Shown piece by piece: positions 43,205-52,031 of a stretch of DNA of 64,000 nucleotides. Each line of letters begins with the position of its first letter. Position 1 is the first letter of the stretch. Under the pieces are notes generated by a model, which was not told the origin of the DNA, made no database searches, and was given only the letters and a program-made list of their open reading frames with translations. The stretch comes from Spirochaeta isovalerica (GTDB taxonomy: Bacteria > Spirochaetota > Spirochaetia > DSM-2461): the NCBI RefSeq assembly GCF_014207565.1, contig NZ_JACHGJ010000001.1, forward strand, positions 992,001 to 1,056,000, given 5' to 3'. Both the position numbers and the translations under genes were made by a program.

Positions 43205-44080
43205 ATGAAAAGGTCATTCATTTACATGGAAAATAACATTTTATATAAATATACTAGAACATATTTTGAGTTTCTTCGTAAACTTGACAAATCATTAAAA
43301 TTTAAAAAGCTGTTATTCATTTCTAAGAAAATAAATATTTCACAGTTAATGGAAACAACGATTGTATTTGCTCCTCATCCAGATGATGAAGTACTTGGTT
43401 GTGGTGGAACAATTGCACTAAAAAGAAAGTATAATTGTAAAGTATTAATTGTTTACATGACAAATGGAGAAAATGGAAAGCTAGAAAAATTTAAGCCTGA
43501 ATTTTTAGGAAAAATGCGTCAAAAAGAGGCTATTTTATCATCCCAAAAACTTATGGTTTCTGAATCAAATATCTTTTTTCTCGGCTTTAAAGACGGAAAG
43601 CTATCAGATGATTATATTAAGGCATTGATCAAAATTAAAAAAATTTTAAATTACTATAAACCACAACAAATATTTATTCCATTTGAAAATGATGGTCATC
43701 CAGATCACACTGAAACTAATAGAATTGTAATTAATGCATTAAAATCAGTGAACTTTTCCTTTACAGTCTTTGAATATCCATTGTGGATATGGCTTCAATA
43801 TCCATGGATTCGAGAAACATCAATAAAACAATTTGTTAAGAAATTTATAAAATCTAATATTTCGAATTCAAACTTCAATTTGATTAAGAATTTAAATACT
43901 TATGTAGATATTTCCACTACAATTAACAAGAAATCTTCAGCTCTCAGATGTCATGAAAGCCAATTAAATAGAAATAATTTTTCAAATATCAATTCTTTAT
44001 ACGATGTAGGTAATGGTGAGTTTTTGTCATATTTTCTAAAAAAACAGGAGTTTTTCCACAAAAAAAGAAGCTTTTTATAA
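43205..44080 (+). CDS. PIG-L/LmbE-family deacetylase
   Basis: 291 residues. Zinc-site motif FAPHPDDEVLGCGG near 59-72 (H-P-D-D-E) and the third-ligand region GHPDHTETNR are intact. The family removes N-acetyl groups from GlcNAc-type sugars in small or lipid-linked substrates. Soluble and probably cytoplasmic. Together with the NodB-type enzyme it suggests an amino-sugar in the polymer. Confidence 0.9.
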   Translation: MKRSFIYMENNILYKYTRTYFEFLRKLDKSLKFKKLLFISKKINISQLMETTIVFAPHPDDEVLGCGGTIALKRKYNCKVLIVYMTNGENGKLEKFKPEFLGKMRQKEAILSSQKLMVSESNIFFLGFKDGKLSDDYIKALIKIKKILNYYKPQQIFIPFENDGHPDHTETNRIVINALKSVNFSFTVFEYPLWIWLQYPWIRETSIKQFVKKFIKSNISNSNFNLIKNLNTYVDISTTINKKSSALRCHESQLNRNNFSNINSLYDVGNGEFLSYFLKKQEFFHKKRSFL

Positions 44081-44157
44081 AATTTTGGCATTCTTCTGTT
44101 ATGGGATTTAAATTTGTTTATTCAATATAGTAATTTTTTTCCGAGGTAAATGTATTT

Positions 44158-44718
44158 ATGAGTAGATTAGTAAATAAGGTTAAAAAAAAAATAAGAGAGC
44201 CTCTTGGCCACTTCTTTTTAAGTTTAACAAATATTATTTGGGGTAATTCAAAAGTTGCGAATTTTTATATTAGACCATTTGTTTTATCTTTAGCTGGAGT
44301 AAAAATTGGTAGTAATTGTGTAATAATGAAAATTGATATCAATGGTGTATTTAGTAATCTTCGAATAGGAAAAAATACATGGATAAATAGAAATGTGCTT
44401 ATAGAATGTCATGGAAATGTTAGTATTGGAAATCATGTTGGCATCGGTCCTAATTTTACAGTTATTTCTTCAACACATGATATCGGACATAACTATTCAA
44501 GATGTGGAGAAGAGATTCTTTATCAAAGTGTAGCTATTGGTGATGGTGTATGGATTGGTGCGAATTGCTTTGTAGGTCCCAATACTACAATTGAAGATGG
44601 TTGTGTTTTAAGTTCAGGTTCTATATTACAAAAATCGATACCCAAAAACTCCATTGTAGCTGGAAATCCTGCAAGAATAATTTCACATATCGATGGAGAA
44701 ATAATTAAAATTGATTGA
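44158..44718 (+). CDS. Hexapeptide-repeat O-acetyltransferase
   Basis: 186 residues, left-handed beta-helix (WcaF/Maa/NodL-like). Hexapeptide turns V-K-I-G-S-N, L-R-I-G-K-N, V-S-I-G-N-H, V-A-I-G-D-G-V-W-I-G-A-N; catalytic His in STHDIG. GNPARII near the C-terminus is typical. It acetylates a sugar hydroxyl using acetyl-CoA in the cytoplasm. Confidence 0.9.
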   Translation: MSRLVNKVKKKIREPLGHFFLSLTNIIWGNSKVANFYIRPFVLSLAGVKIGSNCVIMKIDINGVFSNLRIGKNTWINRNVLIECHGNVSIGNHVGIGPNFTVISSTHDIGHNYSRCGEEILYQSVAIGDGVWIGANCFVGPNTTIEDGCVLSSGSILQKSIPKNSIVAGNPARIISHIDGEIIKID

Positions 44719-44773
44719 TACTGTTTTATAATGATATTAATAGATTTTTTATTCATAAGGACTAGGTATTAAA

Positions 44774-45190
44774 ATGATTATAGACCATATTGGAATAGTA
44801 GTAAAATCACTTGAAAAATCAATTCTTCATTGGGAAAATGTTTTTGGTTATAAACAATATACTACGATAATTACAAATACAAGACAAAAAGTAAAAGTTG
44901 TATTTCTAAAAAAAAATAATTCTATAATGATTAAATTAGTATCACCTTTATCTGAAAATTCTCCGATATTCCAATTTATGAAAAAAGGAGGAGGAATTCA
45001 TCATCTTTGTTTTAAATGCAATGATATTAATGAACAATTGATAGATTTAAAACAAAAAAAACTTAGAATCCTTGTACCTCCCCAACCTGGAGAAGCTTTT
45101 ATGAATCAAAACATTGCATTTGTTTATGCAAAAGAAGGACTAAATATAGAATTAATTGATACAGAAATTAAAACAGGGATTATTAAATGA
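44774..45190 (+). CDS. VOC/glyoxalase-fold protein
   Basis: 138 residues. Vicinal-oxygen-chelate fold similar to methylmalonyl-CoA epimerase: IDHIGIVVKSLEKSI, GGGIHHLCFKCNDI, and a C-terminal LNIELID. Metal ligands would be H-5, H in IHHLCF and the terminal Glu. Such genes occur in lipopolysaccharide and capsule loci, but the reaction there is not established. A dedicated acyl or amino-sugar modification step is a guess. Confidence 0.8.
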   Translation: MIIDHIGIVVKSLEKSILHWENVFGYKQYTTIITNTRQKVKVVFLKKNNSIMIKLVSPLSENSPIFQFMKKGGGIHHLCFKCNDINEQLIDLKQKKLRILVPPQPGEAFMNQNIAFVYAKEGLNIELIDTEIKTGIIK

Positions 45191-45319
45191 TCATAATAAT
45201 ATAGTCAATTCTTGAGAATTAGTAATCTCTTATCCTTCATAACTATTTAAAATATCTATTTTCTTTGCTGTAATCCTCACCTGATCCCCTCCCTGAAATA
45301 CCTTACTACTGAGGTAAGC

Positions 45320-46447
45320 ATGTATCTGGAAGAAAACATGAAACTTGATTCATCAATGGATTTAAATTCTAAAAATAATGATTATTTAAGATCAATTGAT
45401 GGGTGGCGAGCAATCTCTATCATATTTGTTCTACTATTTCATGGAAAAGAACAAATTTATGATTTTTGGGGAAATTCATCTATACTCACAATTCTAACAA
45501 ATACAGGATTGTTAGGTGTTAGATTTTTTTTTGGAATTAGTGGATTCTTAATAACTTATAAAATATTAAATGAGATACAGAATAAAAAATTCCTCTTAAA
45601 AACATTTTACATAAAAAGACTTTTTAGAATATTCCCAGCTCTTTTATTATATTGTATAACAATTGCTATATTGAATTTTACAAAAATAATTAATTTTAAT
45701 TTATTTGAATTACTCAGTGGTCCATTATTTTATGCAAATTTCATTAACAAAGGATGGTATACTGGTCATTTCTGGTCTCTTTCTGTTGAAGAACATTTCT
45801 ATTTATTCTGGCCTATAACGCTTATTTCTTTTCAATTATACAAAAAGAAGAATATAATTTTTTTATTTATTTTATTAATAGTGATCTGGAGATTTATTTC
45901 TTGGCGGTTTTCTTTTTATCGTTCTCCTAGCTTATTTTGGGGTCGAACAGACATTCAAATCGATGGTTTATTATGGGGAGGGGCTATAGCGATAATATAT
46001 AAGACAAATTTAAAATCTTCATTATTTGATAAATTGTCTTCATCCTATATTACAATTCTTTTATTCTTCTTTATTTTTGCAACAAGTTCAATATTAAAAT
46101 ATAAATATTATCAGTTAGATTTTCTATTTTACTCACTAAATGCATCACTAATACCTATAATGCTTTTTTCTACAATTCATAATAAAAATAATATTATATC
46201 AAAGTTTTTAGAATTAAGTGTGTTTAGATTTTTAGGGAAATTGTCATATAGTATATATCTTTGGCAACAATTATTGATTACACCTTTAGAGAATAAAGTT
46301 CCTACATTATTTTTTCTTCAGAGATTTCCAATTAGTTTTCTTGTTACAATTTTTTTATCACTATTAAGTTATTATCTAGTTGAGAAAAAATTCATTTTGA
46401 TAGGCTATAAATTATTAAAGAAACAAAATTCATCAATTCTTGCATAA
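45320..46447 (+). CDS. Acyltransferase 3 (OafA/YrhL-like) membrane protein
   Basis: 375 residues, about ten TM helices. Conserved family motifs: RSIDGWRAISIIFVLLFHG (R-x10-H), RRIFPALLLYC-like FRIFPALL, and TGHFWSLSVEEHFYLFWP. It transfers acetyl or other acyl groups to a sugar at the membrane. Ribosome site GAGG 5 nt before the ATG. No C-terminal SGNH domain is fused, in contrast to OafA, but three separate SGNH-like proteins lie downstream. Confidence 0.9.
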   Translation: MYLEENMKLDSSMDLNSKNNDYLRSIDGWRAISIIFVLLFHGKEQIYDFWGNSSILTILTNTGLLGVRFFFGISGFLITYKILNEIQNKKFLLKTFYIKRLFRIFPALLLYCITIAILNFTKIINFNLFELLSGPLFYANFINKGWYTGHFWSLSVEEHFYLFWPITLISFQLYKKKNIIFLFILLIVIWRFISWRFSFYRSPSLFWGRTDIQIDGLLWGGAIAIIYKTNLKSSLFDKLSSSYITILLFFFIFATSSILKYKYYQLDFLFYSLNASLIPIMLFSTIHNKNNIISKFLELSVFRFLGKLSYSIYLWQQLLITPLENKVPTLFFLQRFPISFLVTIFLSLLSYYLVEKKFILIGYKLLKKQNSSILA

Positions 46448-46483
46448 AACTGAAGATTATTATGCACTTGATACTTCTAAAAC

Positions 46484-46504
46484 ATACTTATAATATATAA
46501 GTAT
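46484..46504. repeat. Perfect A+T-rich palindrome between convergent genes
   Basis: ATACTTATA and TATAAGTAT, 9-bp arms with a 3-nt loop, in the 169-nt gap between convergent acyltransferase and GT2 genes. A weak bidirectional terminator or protein site are both possible. Confidence 0.35.
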
Positions 46505-46616
46505 ATATTCAAGTTTAATTCATTCTAAATTGGTTTCTTTTGTATTAGCATAAATATTTATTTGATATGATATTTTTGGTTAATAGAATTGAAGCTATTT
46601 TTAACTTTTATATACA

Positions 46617-47504
46617 TTATAGCATCTTTCTTAGGACTCTTTTCTTTCCCCAAAATAGGATTTTCCATTGATATTGTCGTAAGTATTTTCGAAAATCACG
46701 GTTATTATAGCGTGGTTTAAGAAGAATAGCGCTTTTTAGCCATCCCCACAAAATAGCCAAGCTACCAAGTATATAAGGTTTCTGATTTAATCTAAACAAA
46801 GAACTAGCAATTATAAAGAATAATCCAGTTCCCATAAAATACTGACCGTAACCATGCCGAATTCTTCCTGTATATATACTGTTTTGACTTGACCCCATGG
46901 GTCTTAAGTGAATGAAACGCAGTTCTGGTTCATCCCAGCTGCATGCTATCCAACCCTTCATTCGACATAGATGACAATCAATTCCATCCCACATAACTTC
47001 ACTTACAAACCCTCCAATATCTATAAAACTTGTTGTTCTGTAAAACTTCGTCATTCCTAATGACATATCATCACCATGTCGTTCAAAAATCAACCGATTT
47101 CCATTCTTTATATACGCTTTACCGCTACAAGTTGCAATCTTTGGGTTTTCTTCCATACGTTCGATAAGAATTTCAAAGTATTTAGGAGGAAGGCTCAAGT
47201 CAAGATCAAGCTTACATAGATATTGAAAATCCATTGGATTGATAACATTATATCCTTGATAAAACGCTTCAATTACACCAGGACCTACAGAACGTCTTCC
47301 TCGATTAGCTCTTGTAACAACTTGTATGAATGGATATTTCATCTCGTATTCTGCCAATATTTTAGGGGTCTCATCAGTAGAACCATCATCAACTATTATC
47401 CACTTGCTTGGTAGAATAGTTTGAGAGAGTACAGAATCAAGAGTAATTTTCATGTATTCAGCTTCATTTCGGCATGGAGAAATTAATACATAACTTCGAT
47501 TCAT
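46617..47504 (-). CDS. GT2 glycosyltransferase on opposite strand
   Basis: About 295 residues from ATG 47504; a TTG at 47522 with AAGGA upstream is the alternative. GT-A motifs: LISPCRNEAEYMKITLDS, VDDGSTDETP, KLDLDLSLP (D-x-D). A C-terminal hydrophobic segment (GLFFIIASSLFRL) may anchor it. It runs against all its neighbours, so it needs its own promoter and was probably inserted independently. Donor sugar unknown. Confidence 0.87.
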   Translation of the reverse strand: MNRSYVLISPCRNEAEYMKITLDSVLSQTILPSKWIIVDDGSTDETPKILAEYEMKYPFIQVVTRANRGRRSVGPGVIEAFYQGYNVINPMDFQYLCKLDLDLSLPPKYFEILIERMEENPKIATCSGKAYIKNGNRLIFERHGDDMSLGMTKFYRTTSFIDIGGFVSEVMWDGIDCHLCRMKGWIACSWDEPELRFIHLRPMGSSQNSIYTGRIRHGYGQYFMGTGLFFIIASSLFRLNQKPYILGSLAILWGWLKSAILLKPRYNNRDFRKYLRQYQWKILFWGKKRVLRKML

Positions 47505-47666
47505 AGTTAAAATTTGACTCAAAATTTCAGTTTCCTTAATATTTTTATATTTTATATAATAAAAAAGTATGCTAATTTTTATCTAAATAATTTTATATGA
47601 TATATCTATTTGGTTGCAATAATCATTTCCTTTATTTACTATAATTAAAATTTTTTAAATACTTTA

Positions 47667-48920
47667 ATGAATCCAAAAGAGACATCTATGCATAAAACAA
47701 AGAGAATTAAGGCTTTTTACCCCAATTTTTTTAGAGATAAACTTATTTCATATGTAGTAATACGATTAGTTTATTTTTTTAGGAATGAAATCGTTGAATC
47801 AGATGTTATGGGTTATTGTTCAAAGAAAGGTTTTGATAAAGAGATTTATGAGAAATTGACTGTTAATGATTTTGTAGGAACTCGTTCAAAATCCAAAGTT
47901 TATTATAACGCTATACCACCAGGTATAACCTGGTCAATAATACAAAAAATATTTTCAATAAAGCAAATTAGATCATTTTCTGAATGGTGTTTTTTTATGA
48001 GTCTGCAGAAAGGAGATATCGTTTACTTATGGCCTAATGCTTCATTAAAACTATATTATAAATTAAAAACATCAGGGTTTATAATCGTAAGTGAACGAAT
48101 AAATACACTTCTCCAAACAAGCCATCAAATCTTAAATAAGGAATATAATAGACTCGGAATTACACCACAAGAACCTTTTTCTACTGAAGAAATAGCAGAA
48201 GAACTTGAGTGTATGAATCTTTCTGATTATATCTTTAGTCCAAGTCCTAGTGTCACCGAATCAATACTTCGTGTCGGAATTTCACAATCTAAGATCCTTC
48301 AAGTAAGTTATGGCTTAGAAGAAGATGAGATCATCTACAATGAAAATTACAAGTCTTCAAAAACGACAATTACAGCTCTTTTTGTTGGAACTATATGCCT
48401 TCGCAAAGGTGTCCATTTATTATTGTCATCATGGGAAAAAGCAAATGTTAACGCTCGACTCATTTTCATAGGTAATATCTCCCATGAAATTGCAAATCTT
48501 TTCAGCACTTCAATAAAAAATCTTCATAATATTGAGCATATAGGTTTTGTCGATGATTTGAATCCTTACTACAAAGGAGCTGATTTTATGATATTGCCTA
48601 GCCTTGAGGAGGGCAGCCCTCTTGTAACTTATCTTGCACTTGGTGCAGGTCTGCCCTCAATTGTTTCACCTATGGGTAGTGGAGGAATTATTCAAGATGA
48701 TGTAGAAGGTTTTGTCATTGACCCTTTCAATGAAAATGAGTTTGTCTCAGCTATACAAATGATGGTCAACAATTCAGAAATTAGGAACAAAATGGCACAA
48801 AATTCAGTAAATAAAGCCAAGGATTATGTATGGGAAAAAGTTGCTTATAGAAGACGGGAGTTGCTTTTTTCCAAGTTATCAAATCTTCATAAAGACCCAA
48901 ATTTGAAAAAAGAAAATTAA
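47667..48920 (+). CDS. GT4 glycosyltransferase
   Basis: 417 residues; GT-B fold. Donor-binding half: FVGTICLRKGVHLLLSSW, FIGNISHEIA and LPSLEEGSPLVTYLALGAGL (E-x7-like). An internal Met at 47688 is an alternative start. A+T-rich codons. It ends 6 nt before the polymerase-like gene. Confidence 0.86.
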   Translation: MNPKETSMHKTKRIKAFYPNFFRDKLISYVVIRLVYFFRNEIVESDVMGYCSKKGFDKEIYEKLTVNDFVGTRSKSKVYYNAIPPGITWSIIQKIFSIKQIRSFSEWCFFMSLQKGDIVYLWPNASLKLYYKLKTSGFIIVSERINTLLQTSHQILNKEYNRLGITPQEPFSTEEIAEELECMNLSDYIFSPSPSVTESILRVGISQSKILQVSYGLEEDEIIYNENYKSSKTTITALFVGTICLRKGVHLLLSSWEKANVNARLIFIGNISHEIANLFSTSIKNLHNIEHIGFVDDLNPYYKGADFMILPSLEEGSPLVTYLALGAGLPSIVSPMGSGGIIQDDVEGFVIDPFNENEFVSAIQMMVNNSEIRNKMAQNSVNKAKDYVWEKVAYRRRELLFSKLSNLHKDPNLKKEN

Positions 48921-48925
48921 ACTTT

Positions 48926-50320
48926 ATGTATATAACGAATTATATAGCCCTATTCGGGTGGATTATAGTTTCAATAAAACTTTTTTACTCATTACCTTCA
49001 AGGCAAGCAGTTTTTATAACAATAATGGGAGCATTTCTCTTTTTACCCATGTCAAAGATTGTTTTTCCTTTACCTCTTTTACCCGATATAACAAAGGGAG
49101 TAGTAATTGCTTATGGTTTATTGCTTGGTGAGCTTATATCAAATAAAAAATTAAATTCTCCTTTAAAGTTATCAATTGTGGATCTTCCTATGTTATTGTT
49201 TTGTATAGCAGTTCCCCTTGCCTCATCTCTATCTAATGGACTTGGATTATATGATGGTATAGTTTCAATAATCAATAATTATTTAACTTATGGTGTACTC
49301 TTTTGGGCAGGAAGACGCTATTTTAACAAGCCAGAAGATCTTCGAGCTCTTACAATAGGAATGGTTTATGGAGGATTGATTTGTGTCCCGTTAGTTATTT
49401 TTGAAGTGAGAATGAGTCCTCAACTTCATACTTTAGTTTATGGTTTTTTTCAGCACTCTTTTCTTCAACACTTCAGGCAAGGTGGTTTTCGGCCTATTCT
49501 TTTTATGTCACATGGACTTATGGTTGCCCTTTGGATGTCAATTACAACAACTTTATGTTTCTGGTTATGGCAATCTCGAAGTGTTAAATATTTTTGGAAA
49601 ATCCCGGCAGGCCCAACTTTTTTCCTTTTAGCAATTTCTACTATCTTATGCAAATCAGCAGGAGCTATATCATTTATGTTAATAGGGATTTCATCTTACT
49701 TTGTTTATAGAAGACAATCATCTTTTAAACACTTAAAATGGTTAATATTGCTTATTCCAATTTATCTTTACTTTCGAATTTCAAACCTGATAACTGCATC
49801 AGTAATTGAAAGCATGGCTGGTAATTTGTTTAGTGATGAAAGAGTTTCATCATTGATGGTGAGAATAATGCAGGAAGATTTATTTGGAGATAAGGCAGCT
49901 CTTCATCCTCTCTTCGGTTGGGGTTGGATGGATCGCGCATGGCCGGTTGATCCTGGAACAGGAGAAGTATTGGTCCAGATGGTTGACGCCTTCTGGATTA
50001 TTATATTCAGCACAAAGGGATTTTTTGGTCTGATAACGATTTATCTTGCATTGGGTTTTGGATCTTATTCTATCTTATTCGGTATGGTCAAACCTAATCA
50101 TTTTATTAATCTTAAAAGTTCACCATATAAAGTGGACGCAGTAGTTCTCAGTATTGTTATAACTATTTTTCTATATGATACACTATTAAATGGTATGGTC
50201 ACGCCGATTTATATTTTATGTACAGGAGCACTAACAAGTTGCTATACTAATTGCAAGACAGAAAGATTTTCTGAAACTTATACTGAAGAAATATCAATCA
50301 ATAAAATAGATATTAATTAA
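48926..50320 (+). CDS. Wzy-like O-antigen/polysaccharide polymerase candidate
   Basis: 464 residues, about ten to twelve TM helices, with a long extracytoplasmic loop (~285-360) containing HPLFGWGWMDR. That resembles the G-x-G motif of the WaaL/Wzy ligase-polymerase family (PF04932-like). It is the only multi-TM protein in the locus not otherwise assigned, so it is the likely polymerase joining flipped repeat units. Primary sequence conservation in this family is low, so the name is by topology and context. Confidence 0.75.
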   Translation: MYITNYIALFGWIIVSIKLFYSLPSRQAVFITIMGAFLFLPMSKIVFPLPLLPDITKGVVIAYGLLLGELISNKKLNSPLKLSIVDLPMLLFCIAVPLASSLSNGLGLYDGIVSIINNYLTYGVLFWAGRRYFNKPEDLRALTIGMVYGGLICVPLVIFEVRMSPQLHTLVYGFFQHSFLQHFRQGGFRPILFMSHGLMVALWMSITTTLCFWLWQSRSVKYFWKIPAGPTFFLLAISTILCKSAGAISFMLIGISSYFVYRRQSSFKHLKWLILLIPIYLYFRISNLITASVIESMAGNLFSDERVSSLMVRIMQEDLFGDKAALHPLFGWGWMDRAWPVDPGTGEVLVQMVDAFWIIIFSTKGFFGLITIYLALGFGSYSILFGMVKPNHFINLKSSPYKVDAVVLSIVITIFLYDTLLNGMVTPIYILCTGALTSCYTNCKTERFSETYTEEISINKIDIN

Positions 50321-50325
50321 TAATT

Positions 50326-50844
50326 TCAAATAGAGGAAACAACTTTTGCAGGGATTCCAACCACAATTTCATTTTTTGCAACATCTTTAGTAACTACAGC
50401 ATTTGCACCTATTTGAACATGATCTTCAATTACGACTGACCCAATAATTTTGGCACCAGCACCTATGTCAACATGTCCTTTAATTTCCGGAACTCCACCT
50501 GCTCGTGTGGTTCCTATTGTAACCTGATGATTAATCAAACAATTGACACCTATGATTGCATCGGGATGTATGACAATGCCATTTGGATGAGGAATAAGAA
50601 GTCCACCTCCGATATTACAATTCAAAGGAATATCTGCTCCACTTACTGTTGACCAGAATATATGGCGGAAAACACAATATTTACATATCAGTTTTGCGAT
50701 TTTTCCTTTTCTCTTCTTCCATTTCTGGTAGGTTCGAAGAGAAAGAAGAAGTTTCCGCCCTGGATCCCAGAATCGCCGAGGTCTTTCACGTTCCCAGTCC
50801 GGTTCTATTGCGGAAGTATAATTATCTTCTATTGAAATTGCCAT
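50326..50844 (-). CDS. CysE-like serine/sugar O-acetyltransferase
   Basis: 172 residues. Left-handed beta-helix with the CysE-type catalytic segment IHPDAIIGVNCLINHQVTIG and GAGAKIIGSVVIEDHVQIGANAVV. The ~100-residue N-terminal helical domain of true serine acetyltransferases is shortened. In polysaccharide loci such WcaB-like forms acetylate sugars. It overlaps the 5' neighbour NadE-like gene by 23 nt on the same strand. Confidence 0.85.
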   Translation of the reverse strand: MAISIEDNYTSAIEPDWERERPRRFWDPGRKLLLSLRTYQKWKKRKGKIAKLICKYCVFRHIFWSTVSGADIPLNCNIGGGLLIPHPNGIVIHPDAIIGVNCLINHQVTIGTTRAGGVPEIKGHVDIGAGAKIIGSVVIEDHVQIGANAVVTKDVAKNEIVVGIPAKVVSSI

Positions 50845-51847
50845 TTTTTAACTTCTCTAAGATAAAGTCCGGAATCAGATTCTTAAGAATTTGCGGAGCC
50901 ATATGCAGATATCTGGTAGTCCTTCTCTTCTGCTCGATATCTCCATATACCCTTTTCAACTGCTCCACCGTTATCCCTGCAGCTCCCGCCACTTCCTCAT
51001 CTCCCAAGCTATTATTCAATCCATACAAACACAAATCCATTTTGTCATATGGTAAAGAGAAGTAAAACTCATCCTGCCCTTGTGGCATGGAATAGGTATC
51101 GGTCGTCGGAAGTCTCTTAAGAATATTTTCTGGAACACCGACATAGGCTGCCATTTGATAAACCTGAGTTTTATACAGATGAGCTATAGGCTTTATATCC
51201 GCTGCCCCGTCTCCCAGTTTCACAAAAAAACCCTGATCATACTCCTGTAGGTTGGGAGTACCAGTTGTGGCAAAATTCAGCCTGTCCGCATGGTAATACT
51301 CCAGCATTTTCCGGACTCTCTGCTTGAAATTTGTCGCCGCAACAATCTCCAGATAAGCCTTAGGAGTCAACCTCTTTTTAACAATCTTACCATCGGGACT
51401 CTGGGCAACCACGGAAAAAATCCTTAGAGAATCAGAATTGATGACACTAGGTAGAACTATTTTAGCCTTCCAATCCTTTGTATATTCAGGAATGACTTTT
51501 CTATAAGCTTCATCCTGCTTCTCATAACATCCAAGAGAATCGAGAATCGGGCTGATATTAACATACTCATAATCAATTCCGAAATTCTCAGCAACACTTC
51601 GGCTCAGTTCCAAAGTTTCTTCTGAAGAATGCTTTTCCGGCATCAGGAGACCGAAAACCCGCTCTTTACCCAATGCTTTCACAGAAAGACCAGCGACAGT
51701 GCTGCTATCGATCCCTCCTGACAATGCCACAACTACACCTTGCCTCTTCAATTTCATTGGTACGGTTTCAACAATAAAATCTGTTATCGCCTTGCATTCT
51801 TTCTCAAGATCAAGTTTGAGTGTTTCTATTGAAAATTTATCTGTCAT
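50822..51847 (-). CDS. NadE-like ammonia-dependent NAD synthetase / amidotransferase
   Basis: 341 residues; ATG 51847 with GGGAG 8 nt upstream. N-type PP-loop ALSGGIDSSTVAGL near 44-57; TTGTPNLQEYDQGFF stands where classical NadE has its G-T-G-N-K-T-E motif, followed by KLGDGAADIKPIAHLYKTQ. It lacks a glutaminase domain. This subfamily is annotated as NAD synthase but is often found in surface-sugar loci, so it may amidate or adenylate another substrate. It is upstream of the acetyltransferase on one transcript. Confidence 0.82.
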   Translation of the reverse strand: MTDKFSIETLKLDLEKECKAITDFIVETVPMKLKRQGVVVALSGGIDSSTVAGLSVKALGKERVFGLLMPEKHSSEETLELSRSVAENFGIDYEYVNISPILDSLGCYEKQDEAYRKVIPEYTKDWKAKIVLPSVINSDSLRIFSVVAQSPDGKIVKKRLTPKAYLEIVAATNFKQRVRKMLEYYHADRLNFATTGTPNLQEYDQGFFVKLGDGAADIKPIAHLYKTQVYQMAAYVGVPENILKRLPTTDTYSMPQGQDEFYFSLPYDKMDLCLYGLNNSLGDEEVAGAAGITVEQLKRVYGDIEQKRRTTRYLHMAPQILKNLIPDFILEKLKNGNFNRR

Positions 51848-51995
51848 TCTCAATTCTCCCTTTTCACTTTTTTTTCTTTCAAATTGTTTTTCATAATCTT
51901 TCCTAATTTGTTTTGGGGAAAGAACTGGTGATTGTTTATACTGACTCTTTTAAAACAATAAATAAACTTTTTTTAATCATTGAATAAATAAATAA

Positions 51996-52024
51996 TTGAA
52001 AAAGTAATGTTTCAATCATATAGT
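51996..52024 (+). promoter_or_regulatory. Promoter of the SGNH-like lipoprotein/ACP operon
   Basis: TTGAAA (51996-52001), ideal 17-nt gap, TATAGT (52019-52024), then 7 nt to ATG 52032 with no ribosome site. Confidence 0.65.
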
Positions 52025-52031
52025 GTTATTT

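Noticed and set aside
45302-45319. CTTAC...GTAAG hairpin over the ribosome site of the acyltransferase gene
   Set aside because: Only five pairs, A+T-rich, with no further support; likely chance.
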